The notes: generated by a model from the letters alone, not told the origin. A stretch of 64,000 nt of DNA from Roseicyclus sp. (GCF_018402035.1 NZ_JAGYJN010000004.1:124001-188000); one strand, 5' to 3'. Counted from the stretch's first letter, positions 1 to 8,075 are shown. Numbers and translations are program-made.

Positions 1-675
1 TTGGGGATCGTGGGCGAAAGCGGATCGGGCAAATCGACCTTGCTCAATTGTCTGGCCGGTCATCTCGCCCCTGATGCGGGACAGGTGATTTTCGACACGC
101 GCAGCGATGGTCCGCGCGATGTTCTGACCATGTCAGAACCCGAGCGGCGGATGCTCGGGCGCACTGATTGGGCCTTTGTCCATCAAAACCCGCGCGATGG
201 CTTGCGCATGCGGATTTCGGCAGGCGGCAATGTGGGTGAGCGGCTGATGGCGGTGGGTGCGCATCACTATGGTGCGATCCGCGAGAAAGCCACCGATTGG
301 CTGGGCCGGGTCGAGATCAGCGCGGCGCGCATCGACGACCGCCCCAGCGCCTTTTCGGGCGGCATGCAGCAGCGGTTGCAGATCGCGCGCAATCTGGTCA
401 CGGGTCCGCGTCTGGTGTTCATGGATGAGCCGACCGGCGGTCTTGATGTCAGCGTGCAGGCGCGGCTTCTGGATCTGATCCGGGGGCTGGTGCGGCGGAT
501 GGGGCTGTCGGCCATCGTGGTCACGCATGATTTGGCGGTGGTGCGGCTTTTGGCGGATCGGCTGATGGTGATGAAGGATGGCCATGTCATCGAGACGGGG
601 CTGACCGATCAGGTGCTCGATGATCCGCAAGCCCCCTATACCCAGCTTCTTGTCAGCTCTGTCTTGCAGGTGTGA
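1..675 (+). CDS. phnK: C-P lyase ATP-binding subunit PhnK (5' truncated by window edge)
   Basis: PhnK is the ABC-type ATPase that docks on the PhnGHIJ carbon-phosphorus lyase core in the cytoplasm. The window opens inside the gene: the first codon is an internal Leu just before the Walker A motif GESGSGKST, and from my memory of E. coli PhnK about 30 N-terminal residues are missing. The remaining 224 residues carry the signature FSGGMQQRLQIARNL, Walker B LVFMDEPTGGLDVS and the H-loop VVTHDLAVVRLLADRL, so the ATPase looks intact. The C-terminus YTQLLVSSVLQV is characteristic of PhnK and separates it from oligopeptide-transport ATPases. phnL starts 4 bp downstream, which implies one transcript, and phnGHIJ should lie upstream of the window. 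Confidence 0.95.
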   Translation: MGIVGESGSGKSTLLNCLAGHLAPDAGQVIFDTRSDGPRDVLTMSEPERRMLGRTDWAFVHQNPRDGLRMRISAGGNVGERLMAVGAHHYGAIREKATDWLGRVEISAARIDDRPSAFSGGMQQRLQIARNLVTGPRLVFMDEPTGGLDVSVQARLLDLIRGLVRRMGLSAIVVTHDLAVVRLLADRLMVMKDGHVIETGLTDQVLDDPQAPYTQLLVSSVLQV

Positions 676-679
676 TGCG

Positions 680-1370
680 ATGATCCCCATGATCCATGTT
701 GAAAACCTTGCGAAGAATTTCGTGCTGCACAATCAGGGCGGCGTGGCGATCCCGGTTCTGGCCGGCGCCTCATTCGCGGTCGCGCCCGGCGAATGCGTGG
801 CCTTGATCGGCGAAAGCGGGGCGGGCAAATCCACCGTCATGCGCATCCTTTATGGCAACTACCTGGCCCAAGGGGGCAGCGTGCGGATCGGTGGGCTTGA
901 TATCACGCAAGCCGAGCCGCGCGAGATCTTGGCGCTCAGGCGCGAGACCTTGGGCTATGTCAGCCAATTCCTGCGCGTGGTGCCGCGTGTGCCGACGCTC
1001 GAGGTGGTGGCCGAGCCGCTTCTGGCGCTGGGCCGCCCCGAGGATGAGGCGCATGGCACGCGCGCGCGATCTGCTCACGCGGCTGCGCATCCCCGAGCGG
1101 CTTTGGGCGCTTTCGCCCACCACATTCTCGGGCGGTGAGCAGCAGCGCGTCAACATCGCGCGCGGCTTTGCCCATACCTATCCCGCGCTTTTGCTCGATG
1201 AGCCGACCGCCAGCCTTGATGCCACCAACCGCGAAACCGTGTTGTCGCTGATCGAAGAGGCCAAGGCGGGCGGCGCTGCCATCGTCGGCATCTTCCACGA
1301 TCTGGAGGCGCGCGCGCGTGTCGCCGACCGCGAGATCGATGTGACCGCATTCACCCCGAGGCTGACATGA
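680..1370 (+). pseudogene. phnL: PhnL, C-P lyase system ATPase, broken by a frameshift
   Basis: PhnL is the second ABC-type ATPase of the C-P lyase system and is required with PhnGHI to make ribose-1-phosphonate-5-triphosphate. The first frame starts at ATG 680 and contains Walker [10 protein letters not shown], but after [19 protein letters not shown] it runs into a stop at 1136-1138. The rest of the protein ([47 protein letters not shown]) continues in the next frame up to 1370. The two frames join at a (CG)5 run at 1059-1068. Restoring one CG unit gives a continuous PhnL-like sequence, so two bases appear to be missing. Without the repair the product is about 152 residues and lacks signature, Walker B and H-loop. 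It may be a sequencing error or a true mutation. The stop overlaps the phnN start (ATGA). Confidence 0.88.
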
Positions 1371-1912
1371 CCAAGGGGCGCTTCATCGCCGTGGTCGGCC
1401 CATCCGGTGTGGGCAAGGACAGCGTGATGGCGGGGCTTTGTGCGGCGCGGCCTGATCTGGTGCGGGTGCGGCGCGTGATCACGCGCGCGCCTGATGCCGG
1501 TGGCGAGGATTACGAGGCGGTGAGCCCCGCACTCTTTGCTGCGCGCGCGGCGGGCGGTGATTTCGCGCTGCATTGGCAGGCCCATGGGCTGAGCTACGGC
1601 ATTCCGCGCAGCACGCAAGATGTGTTGCATCGGGGGCAAGATGCGCTTGCGAACCTGTCGCGCGGCATGTTGGTGCGCGCGGCGCAGGTATTTGGCACGC
1701 TCACCGTGCTGCATGTGACGGCGACGCCCGAGGTACTCGCCCAACGCCTAGCCGCGCGCGGGCGCGAAGGACGGGCCGAGATTGCCCGCAGGCTGGCCCG
1801 ATCCGCCCCCGATTTCCCGCAAGATTTGCCGCTGGTCGAGATCGACAATTCCGCAGCGCTCGACCATGCCGTGCGCGCAGCCTTGGCGGCTCTCTATCCT
1901 GAAAGCCTGTAG
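1367..1912 (+). CDS. phnN: Ribose 1,5-bisphosphate phosphokinase PhnN
   Basis: PhnN phosphorylates ribose 1,5-bisphosphate to PRPP, the last step that returns C-P lyase products to nucleotide metabolism. The 181-residue protein resembles the guanylate-kinase fold, with the P-loop GPSGVGKDS at residues 11-19, followed by [18 protein letters not shown] and the [12 protein letters not shown] segment typical of PhnN. The ATG overlaps the phnL stop (ATGA), which suggests translational coupling. The 3' end overlaps the convergent DUF1045 gene by 19 bp. The length matches E. coli PhnN (about 185 residues, from memory). I see nothing broken in this gene, unlike its upstream neighbour. Confidence 0.93.
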   Translation: MTKGRFIAVVGPSGVGKDSVMAGLCAARPDLVRVRRVITRAPDAGGEDYEAVSPALFAARAAGGDFALHWQAHGLSYGIPRSTQDVLHRGQDALANLSRGMLVRAAQVFGTLTVLHVTATPEVLAQRLAARGREGRAEIARRLARSAPDFPQDLPLVEIDNSAALDHAVRAALAALYPESL

Positions 1913-2580
1913 CGATGGATCAGGTGGAACAGACCCTCTTGATCCTCGCCCATCAGGCACAGGCTGTCGATGATGACGGGTTCTGGCAGCACGGGGGCGA
2001 AATGCGCGGCCAAAATCTCGCGTGTCCTTTCGGCCTCGGGCTGGGGCAGCGCGCCGCTCAGCGTGATGTGAAAGCGGAATTCCTCCATCACATAAGGATA
2101 GCCCCATTGGGTCAAAAGCGCCTCTTGCCGGGGGGTGAGGCGCGATTTGCGGCGGCGGGCCAGCTCTGCCTCGGTCAGGGCTGCACGAAACGGCTCGAAG
2201 GCCGCGACCGTTTCGGCGGCAAGATGTTGCAGATCGGGGCTTGGCTGGGCCGGTACGGCGGCGATGAAGCTGCCCAAGCGCGCGATGTTGAGCGCGGGCA
2301 GTGTGACCGGGGCCAAAGCGGCACAGACATCGCGCGCGGCCTTGTCGAGACCCGTCGCGTCGCAGCCCGGTGCCAGACGGAATGGCGGCTTGATCGTGGC
2401 ATGCAGCCCGTATTTGCGCGGCGTGGCCGTGATGGCGCGCGCATCTTGCGGCAGGCCGTCAAGCGCGGGTTGCGTGGCAGCTTGCCCAAGTACGCTGTCC
2501 CAGCCCAGCCAATCGGCGCCTTTGCGGTAGAATTCCCCCTCGGGCACCATGTAAAGCGCGTAGCGTGCAAATCCGTTCAT
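1894..2580 (-). CDS. DUF1045 phosphonate-metabolism protein, 2H phosphoesterase type
   Basis: This is a 228-residue protein of the DUF1045 family, known mainly from alphaproteobacterial C-P lyase clusters. Two HxT motifs, HAT at residues 60-62 (GLHATIKPPF) and HIT at 171-173 (FHITLSG), give the signature of 2H phosphoesterases, whose other members open cyclic phosphates or act on RNA ends. It lies on the opposite strand between phnN and phnM. I chose the Met at 2580 over the Met 8 codons upstream because the family begins near RYALYMVP. Only 26 bp separate this start from the divergent phnM start. I infer that it may hydrolyse the 5-phosphoribosyl 1,2-cyclic phosphate made by C-P lyase, the job of PhnP, which is absent from this window. 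Confidence 0.85.
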   Translation of the reverse strand: MNGFARYALYMVPEGEFYRKGADWLGWDSVLGQAATQPALDGLPQDARAITATPRKYGLHATIKPPFRLAPGCDATGLDKAARDVCAALAPVTLPALNIARLGSFIAAVPAQPSPDLQHLAAETVAAFEPFRAALTEAELARRRKSRLTPRQEALLTQWGYPYVMEEFRFHITLSGALPQPEAERTREILAAHFAPVLPEPVIIDSLCLMGEDQEGLFHLIHRYRLSG

Positions 2581-2606
2581 CTTTTCCCGTCCTTTACGAG
2601 GCACCT

Positions 2607-3772
2607 ATGCCCAAAGACACTGCCCTGATGCCCGAGACGCTGACCCTTGCCAATGCCCGGTTGATCTTGCCCGAGGGTGAGATGCTGGGGCGGATGACGA
2701 TCACCGGCGGTGAGATTGTCGAGATCGCGGGCGGCACTTTGGTGCCTGCGGGGGCTGTTGATTGCAGTGGCGATATCGTCGCGCCGGGGCTCGTTGAATT
2801 GCACACCGACAATCTGGAGCGGCATCTGCGGCCGCGCCCCTCGGCACATTGGCCGTTGAAGCCCGCCATTGCGGCCCATGACGCCGAGCTGGCCGCTTGT
2901 GGCATTACCACGGTCTATGATGCGATCCGTGTCGGCTCGATCGAGGGGGAGGGCGGGGTCGGCTGGTCGCGCTATGCGCGCGATCTGGCCGATGCGCTTT
3001 TGGTAATGCGGGCGGCAGGTGCGCTGAAGATCAGCCATCATATCCATCTGCGCGCCGAGATTTGTTCGGAAACCCTGATTGCGGAGTTGGAGCAATTCGG
3101 CCCCGAGGACCGGGTGGGCATCATGAGCTTGATGGATCATACGCCCGGCCAGCGCCAATTCGCCGATATCGGGCAGTATCGCACCTATATGATGGGCAAG
3201 CATGGCCTGTCGGAGGCGGTGTTCAACGCCCATGTCACCGCGCGCCAAGCCTTGGGTGAGCGGGTGCGCGCCCCCATGAGGCAGCAGCCGTGGCCGCCGC
3301 ACAGCGCATGGGCGCTGTTTTGGCCAGCCATGATGACACGCTGGTTGATCATGTTGTGCGCTCGGCCGCGCATGGCATCGCGCTGGCAGAGTTTCCCACA
3401 ACCGCAGATGCCGCGCGGGCCTGTCGTCAGCATCAGATCGCGGTGATGATGGGCGCGCCCAATCTGGTGCGGGGCGGGTCGCATTCGGGCAATGTGGCGG
3501 CGGCTGATCTGGCCCAAGCGGGTTTGTTGGATATCTTGTCGTCCGATTACGTCCCCTCGGCCTTGCTTTATGGGGCGGTGATGCTGGGCGAGATTTGGGG
3601 CGATCTGGCGCGCGCCATGGCGACGGTGACGGCGGCCCCCGCCCATGCGGCGGGTCTGGTTGATCGCGGGCGTCTGGCCGAAGGGATGCGCGCCGATGTG
3701 ATCCGCTTCAAGCTGACCGAAGGCGTGCCTGCCTTGCGCGGGGTCTGGTCGGAAGGCGCGCGGGTGGCCTGA
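2607..3772 (+). pseudogene. phnM: PhnM-type ribose-phosphonate triphosphate pyrophosphohydrolase, first copy, frameshifted
   Basis: PhnM, of the amidohydrolase superfamily, removes diphosphate from alpha-D-ribose 1-phosphonate 5-triphosphate. The first frame from ATG 2607 contains the metal-site segments ELHTDNLERHLRPRP, SHHIHLRAEI and MDHTPGQRQ, and ends off-family after GERVRAP. The second frame continues with AQRMGAVLASHDDT, EFPTT, MGAPNLVRGGSHSGN and LSSDYVP up to the stop at 3772. Adding one C to the C5 run at 3271-3275 joins the frames as RVRAPHEAAAVAAAQRM, so one base seems to be missing. This is the second frameshift at a simple repeat in this cluster. An intact second phnM lies 0.9 kb downstream on the other strand and could supply the activity. 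An error in the read or assembly is equally possible. Confidence 0.88.
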
Positions 3773-3826
3773 GCCGGGCATGCGCGCACCAAGCGCGCCG
3801 CATCGCGCGCATTGGCCAAAGCGGAT

Positions 3827-3854
3827 TTGCGTATTTATGGAAAGATGACGGCGC
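3827..3854 (+). repeat. Interspersed repeat, TGCGTATTTATGGAAAGATGA type, copy 1
   Basis: The segment TGCGTATTTATGGAAAGATG and the following ACGGCGC recur with two differences at 53052-53079. This copy lies between the convergent 3' ends of the first phnM and the isomerase-like gene. I see no open reading frame or clear hairpin in it, and its role is unknown. Confidence 0.55.
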
Positions 3855-3863
3855 GGGCCCTGC

Positions 3864-4697
3864 TTAGCAAGCAAGGCCTTCACGCTCCAACCATGCCATG
3901 GCGGCGGGGATGTCGGCGCTATCGCGCAACTCCAACACCAGATGCGGGCGTTGGGGCAGCGCGGCGATCGCGGCAAAAACCGCGTGCCAATTGATCGTGC
4001 CGCGACCGGGTGGCCAATGGCGGTCGGCAAAGCCATCGGCATCTTGCAGATGGATATGCGACAACATCGCGCCCGCGTCATGGATGAAGTAATCGACCGG
4101 CGGCGCGCCGGTGGCGTGATGGGCGTAATGGGCATGGCCCGTATCGATGGAAAGCCGCACCGCGTCCGAGCCGAGATGCTGGGCAAGCAAGCGGCGCTGG
4201 GCGGGGTCGATATCCTCGATATTCTCGATCACCAATGTGACGCCCTCGGCCTCGGCGCGGGTGATGGCGGGGGCAAGTAGGGCCGCCACACGCGCGATCT
4301 TGGCTTCGAAATCCGACGCTGTGTTGCCAACGCGGGGATTGTTTCCGAAATTGAACCAATCCCATGTGGTGAAGGGGGAATGGACCACCATCTGCACAGC
4401 GCCAAGGGCGGCGGCGGCGGCCACGCCGGTCTCGAACCGGCGCGCGACGATGGGGGCGATCTCGACATCTTCCATGTCGAGGACAAGATCAATAAACGGG
4501 CCATGGATGCCCAAACGCCCGGAAAAGCCATCAAGCTCAGCCTTGGCCGCAGCGACGCGGCCCTGCCAATCGCCGGTTAGCACGCCGGGCAGCAAGAAAT
4601 CCTGAATTTCCAGATCGCGCTGGCCCGCGATCAGCCAATCGCGGTAGCGGGGAAGGTCGGCGACCATCAAGGCCGCGCCGATTTGAATGGGTTGCAT
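3864..4697 (-). CDS. Xylose isomerase-like TIM-barrel protein (sugar phosphate isomerase/epimerase family)
   Basis: The 277-residue protein has the pattern of the AP-endonuclease-2/xylose isomerase-like TIM barrel: GIHGPF, MVVHSPF, VIENIEDIDP, the metal-site segment SIDTGHAHYAHH, HIHLQDADG and VLELRD. Members isomerise or epimerise sugars or sugar phosphates, or cleave DNA; the substrate here cannot be read from sequence. The ATG at 4697 overlaps the stop of the upstream second phnM by one base (TGATG), so the two are translationally coupled, and I chose this start over one 9 codons upstream for that reason. The pairing with PhnM suggests work on a ribose phosphate made from phosphonates. That role is inference. 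Confidence 0.8.
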   Translation of the reverse strand: MQPIQIGAALMVADLPRYRDWLIAGQRDLEIQDFLLPGVLTGDWQGRVAAAKAELDGFSGRLGIHGPFIDLVLDMEDVEIAPIVARRFETGVAAAAALGAVQMVVHSPFTTWDWFNFGNNPRVGNTASDFEAKIARVAALLAPAITRAEAEGVTLVIENIEDIDPAQRRLLAQHLGSDAVRLSIDTGHAHYAHHATGAPPVDYFIHDAGAMLSHIHLQDADGFADRHWPPGRGTINWHAVFAAIAALPQRPHLVLELRDSADIPAAMAWLEREGLAC

Positions 4698-5851
4698 CAA
4701 TACACCTGTTTGCCTTGGCGCCATACGGCTTGGACGACGGGTTGGCCTGCGACGACGCGGACCGCGACGAGATCGGCGCGCAAACCCTCGGCGATCCGGC
4801 CGCGATCACTCAGCCCTGCCATGCGGGCGGGCGCATCGCTGACAAGGGCGATGGCGGCGGGCAGATCGTGGGGCATGTCGGGATCAGCGGCGAGACGAAA
4901 GGCGGCATCGAGAAGCGAGCGCGGCACATAGTCAGAGGCCAGCGCATCGACCAGCCCGTGAGACAGCAACTCGGCCACCGCGATATTGCCCGATTGCGAG
5001 CCGCCGCGCAGATAGTTGGGCGCGCCCATGACGATGGACATGCCTTTCTCGCGCGCACGTTGTGCTGCCACCAGCGTCGTCGGAAACTCCGAGATCGCCA
5101 TCCCCTCGGCCGCGGCTTGATCGGCTTGATCTGCGCTGCGGTCATCATGGCTCATCACGGGAAGCGAGGCGGCGCGGCTTTTGGCCACGACATGGGCGCG
5201 CACGGTTTGGCCCATGCTGCGCGAGCGGTCGAGCAGATCATCCATCATCACCCGACCCGTGGTCGCGTCCACCTCCATCTCGTGGATCATATGGTCGAAC
5301 CATTTCGCCACATCGGGGCTTTGACGGTCGCCCGGCGTGTGATCCATGACCGAAACAAGCCGGGTCAGCGGATGGGCGATGGTCGCATCGAGCAGCGCCA
5401 TTGTCTCTGGATCGGAAATCTCGCAGCGCAGATGCAGCAGGTGGTCGGCGCGGAACACGCCCGCGGCCTGCCCCTCGGCCAAGGCGGCGACCAGCGGCTC
5501 GAGGATCTCGCGGCGCTCGGGCCGTTTCATCGAGGCACCGACCGAGAGGCTATCAAAGACGGTCGTGGTCCCGCCCGAGATGACCACCGCGTCATGGGCC
5601 ATGAGGGCGGCCAGAAGGGGCCAGATCACACCAACCCTTGGGTGGGTGTGACGCTCGACATGGTCGGTGTGCAGATCGACGATGCCGGGGATCAAGAAGG
5701 CACCGCCAAGCTCCGTGCCTGCGCGGGCCGGACCGATGCCCGCGATCAACCCATCTTCGATCCGCAGCGCGCCCTCGACAATACCGCGCGGGGTAACGAT
5801 GCGCGCATCACTGAGGGTAAGGCTTGGGGCGGGGTTGGTATCGAGCATCAT
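4697..5851 (-). CDS. phnM: PhnM-type alpha-D-ribose 1-phosphonate 5-triphosphate diphosphatase, second copy, intact
   Basis: A full-length 384-residue amidohydrolase of the PhnM family. The metal-binding segments are present: VDLHTDHVERH at about 59-68, DHLLHLRCEIS, MDHTPGDRQ, VMSHDDRS, SEFPTT, MGAPNYLRGGSQSGN and ASDYVPRSLL. The gene starts with two Met codons (ATGATG) behind a GGAG ribosome-binding site. It forms an operon with the isomerase-like gene through a one-base overlap and diverges from the phnC-type gene at 6210. It is clearly diverged from the first phnM (for example QSGN for HSGN), so it is a paralogue rather than a recent duplicate. It may act on the usual C-P lyase intermediate or on a related ribose triphosphate. 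It is the only complete phnM in the window. Confidence 0.9.
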   Translation of the reverse strand: MMLDTNPAPSLTLSDARIVTPRGIVEGALRIEDGLIAGIGPARAGTELGGAFLIPGIVDLHTDHVERHTHPRVGVIWPLLAALMAHDAVVISGGTTTVFDSLSVGASMKRPERREILEPLVAALAEGQAAGVFRADHLLHLRCEISDPETMALLDATIAHPLTRLVSVMDHTPGDRQSPDVAKWFDHMIHEMEVDATTGRVMMDDLLDRSRSMGQTVRAHVVAKSRAASLPVMSHDDRSADQADQAAAEGMAISEFPTTLVAAQRAREKGMSIVMGAPNYLRGGSQSGNIAVAELLSHGLVDALASDYVPRSLLDAAFRLAADPDMPHDLPAAIALVSDAPARMAGLSDRGRIAEGLRADLVAVRVVAGQPVVQAVWRQGKQVY

Positions 5852-5910
5852 GAACTCCTATCTTCGCCGCTCTGTGGAGGGTGTATCTGTAACAGATTGA
5901 TATCGGCGCA

Positions 5911-5928
5911 ATGATCGTTTTGTGACAC
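5911..5928 (-). promoter_or_regulatory. Weak candidate Pho box facing the second phnM
   Basis: Read on the minus strand the sequence is GTGTCAC-AAAA-CGATCAT, two 7-bp half-sites with the 11-bp period of PhoB sites (consensus CTGTCAT-N4-CTGTCAT). It lies 60-77 bp before the phnM start at 5851. Only two units are seen and the second matches poorly, so confidence is low. Confidence 0.4.
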
Positions 5929-6059
5929 CGCGCGGTACCATCAGCCAGAGCAGTGAATGCGCGCGCGCCGCCGCTGCTCGAGAGGGGCCGATTTATTCCC
6001 TTCTGTGCAGGGCAAATGCGCGGATCGTCGCCGTCACCGCATGCCCGATCCAACAGGCT

Positions 6060-6088
6060 TTGTCATCAATTCTTCATGTATGCGTCAT
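6060..6088 (+). promoter_or_regulatory. Triple Pho box upstream of the first phnC
   Basis: Three direct half-sites with exact 11-bp spacing: TTGTCAT (6060-6066), TCTTCAT (6071-6077) and GCGTCAT (6082-6088). They match the PhoB half-site CTGTCAT. A possible -10 element TACAAA lies at 6097-6102, 8 bp downstream, as in PhoB-activated promoters that lack a -35. The 358-bp region 5852-6209 holds this array, the weaker one at 5911-5928 and no gene that I can see. Confidence 0.75.
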
Positions 6089-6209
6089 GGTAGCCTTACA
6101 AAAACGCCACAAAGAAACAAAAACCGCGGCTGCGCCGCGACGCATGTGTCGAAGTGAGTGAGCTAGGTGGTGGCCTTGAGAACCACCGCCAAATAGGGGA
6201 GCGCCGTCC

Positions 6210-6995
6210 ATGTTGAGAATCGAAAAGCTTGGCCGCCGCTTTGGACGCAATACGGCCGTCAGTGCGATCAGCATGGATATCCCCAAGGGTCAGATGGTGG
6301 GCATCATCGGGCCGTCAGGGTCTGGCAAGTCCACCTTGCTGCGGCTGGTCAGCCGGTTGATCGACCCGACCGAGGGGCGCATCTTGCATGCAGATGTTGA
6401 TGTGGCCCAACTCAATGGTCGCGATCTGCGGCAATGGCGCGCCGATTGCGCGATGATGGCCGCACAGTTCAATCTTGTGGGCCAGCTCAACGCCACGACC
6501 AATGTGCTTTCGGGGCTATTGGCGGGCATGCCCCATTGGCGCACCAAGGCGCGGATTTTCACCCCGCGCGAGCGCGCCCTTGCGCTACAGTCTTTGGACC
6601 GTGTTGGCATGGCCCATGCCGCGCGCCAGCGGGTCGCGGTTTTGTCGCAAGCTGGCCAAAAGCGCGTGGCCATCGCGCGGGCCTTGGCGCAAAAGCCCAA
6701 AGTTCTTTTGGCCGATGATCCGGTGGCCCAGCTTGACCAAACGCAGGCCGCCGATGTCATGGCCGCCCTGCGCGCGATCAACCGCCAAGATGGTGTTACG
6801 GTGATCTGCGCCTTGGCCGATCCTCAGATGGCCAAGGCAAGCTGTGATCGCATAATCGGGATGCGCGACGGGCGCGTTGTCTTTGATGGCACGCCCGATC
6901 AGCTTGGCCGCGCGCAGCTTTGTGACATTTTCGGCCGCGATGCCGGTGTGACGTTCGATGATGCGTCGGCGCTGGCGATGGTCAACGCCGCTTAA
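6210..6995 (+). CDS. PhnC-like ABC ATPase with degenerate catalytic motifs
   Basis: A 261-residue phosphonate-transporter ATPase homologue that aligns without gaps over 220 residues with the PhnC encoded at 7195. Walker A GPSGSGKST is intact at residues 34-42. All other catalytic elements differ from PhnC: Ala85 replaces the Q-loop Gln (MMAAQFNL against MIFQQFNL), LSQAG replaces LSGGQ at 145-149, Asp170 replaces the Walker B Glu (LLADDP), and Ala203 replaces the H-loop His. It should bind ATP but hydrolyse it poorly or not at all. It has its own Pho box array and an AGGGGA ribosome-binding site, and a second Pho array separates it from the transporter operon. It may form an asymmetric dimer with PhnC or act as a regulator. 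The frame is fully open, so this is not simple decay. Confidence 0.88.
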   Translation: MLRIEKLGRRFGRNTAVSAISMDIPKGQMVGIIGPSGSGKSTLLRLVSRLIDPTEGRILHADVDVAQLNGRDLRQWRADCAMMAAQFNLVGQLNATTNVLSGLLAGMPHWRTKARIFTPRERALALQSLDRVGMAHAARQRVAVLSQAGQKRVAIARALAQKPKVLLADDPVAQLDQTQAADVMAALRAINRQDGVTVICALADPQMAKASCDRIIGMRDGRVVFDGTPDQLGRAQLCDIFGRDAGVTFDDASALAMVNAA

Positions 6996-7113
6996 GCGCC
7001 GATCATTGTGTGAAAACAAGGCATTTTCGCCGTTTCAAACAAGCGTTGCCGCTTGGATTTATGCTGTTTGAACTGACCGGATTGGCGACGCCCTTGGCCC
7101 CTCCCGGCATGAT

Positions 7114-7153
7114 CTGTCACAAAACATTAATCAATCTGTCACTTTCGCGTCAC
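7114..7153 (+). promoter_or_regulatory. Quadruple Pho box array upstream of phnC
   Basis: Four consecutive half-sites start at 7114, 7125, 7136 and 7147: CTGTCAC, CATTAAT, CTGTCAC and GCGTCAC, separated by AAAA, CAAT and TTTC. The 11-bp phase is exact and three of the four units match the PhoB half-site well. The array ends 41 bp before the phnC start, so phnCDE1E2 probably has its own phosphate-starvation promoter. I see no convincing -10 element. Confidence 0.8.
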
Positions 7154-7194
7154 CTGTGACTGCCAGAAGCCGCGCAACAACGGCTGGGGGTCGC

Positions 7195-8022
7195 ATGCTG
7201 CAAGTTGAGAACGTTACACGGGTCTTTGGCCAAAAGCGTGCGGTCGACAATCTGTCATTTTCCGTCGATGGCCCGCAGTTTGTGGGTATTATTGGCCGTT
7301 CGGGTGCAGGTAAATCGACCTTTTTGCGCATGATGAACCGCCTCACCGATGCAACGTCGGGCCGCATCTTGGTCGACGGGCGCGATATCCTTGCGCTCAA
7401 GGGGGCCGAGGCGCGCGGCTGGCAAAGCCATTGCGCGATGATTTTTCAGCAGTTCAACTTGGTGCCGCGTTTGGATGTGGCTTCCAACGTCATGCATGGC
7501 GTTTTGAACCGTCGGTCCACCTTGCGCACCATGTTCAATGTTTGGAGCCGCGAAGACATCTTGCGCGCGCTCGACATTCTCGACCGTCTGGGCATCGCCG
7601 AACAGGCCCCCAAGCGGGCCGAGGCGCTTTCGGGCGGTCAGCAGCAGCGCGTGGCCATCGCCCGCGCGCTGATGCAAGACCCTCAAATCATTCTGGCCGA
7701 TGAGCCCATCGCCAGCCTTGACCCGATGAATGCGCAGATCGTGATGGACACGCTCAAGCGCATCAATGTCGAAGACGGGCGGATGGTGATCGCCAACCTC
7801 CATACCCTCGATACGGCGCGCCAATATTGCGACCGCGTGATCGGCATGCGCGACGGGCGCATGGTTTTCGATGGCACGCCTGCGCAACTGACCACCGATG
7901 TGGCGCGCGAGATTTATGGCGCTGATGACAGCTTTAACGAGGCTGCCACCTCGACGTCCATAAACCGCCCCGATGACAGTGCGGCCGTTGCCGCGCTGCG
8001 TGAGGCGGCCAGCCTAGCCTGA
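7195..8022 (+). CDS. phnC: Phosphonate ABC transporter ATP-binding protein PhnC
   Basis: The ATPase that powers the PhnCDE phosphonate/phosphate importer from the cytoplasmic face. The 275-residue protein has every catalytic element: Walker [10 protein letters not shown] at 34-42, Gln85 in [22 protein letters not shown] from 145, Walker B ILADEP with Glu170, and His203 in [10 protein letters not shown] chose ATG 7195, preceded by GGGGG, over the in-frame GTG at 7156, which would start within the region next to the Pho boxes. A tail of about 40 residues after the conserved core is rich in Ala, Ser and Asp. It heads the operon phnC-phnD-phnE1-phnE2, directly behind a Pho box array. Confidence 0.95.
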   Translation: MLQVENVTRVFGQKRAVDNLSFSVDGPQFVGIIGRSGAGKSTFLRMMNRLTDATSGRILVDGRDILALKGAEARGWQSHCAMIFQQFNLVPRLDVASNVMHGVLNRRSTLRTMFNVWSREDILRALDILDRLGIAEQAPKRAEALSGGQQQRVAIARALMQDPQIILADEPIASLDPMNAQIVMDTLKRINVEDGRMVIANLHTLDTARQYCDRVIGMRDGRMVFDGTPAQLTTDVAREIYGADDSFNEAATSTSINRPDDSAAVAALREAASLA

Positions 8023-8075
8023 TCCTGAGTTCCGACCGTGCCCCGCAATGGGGCAAAACCTAATGGAGAGATCCG

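Noticed and set aside
133..732. Long open frames antisense to real genes, for example opposite phnK
   Set aside because: High GC opens frames on the opposite strand. They have Arg/Ala/Pro/His-rich translations with no family motif and no ribosome-binding site, while the sense frame is a known protein.
1059..1068. Programmed ribosomal frameshift in phnL
   Set aside because: There is no slippery heptamer or downstream pseudoknot, and the shift needed is two bases in a CG run. Sequencing error, or true mutation, is simpler.
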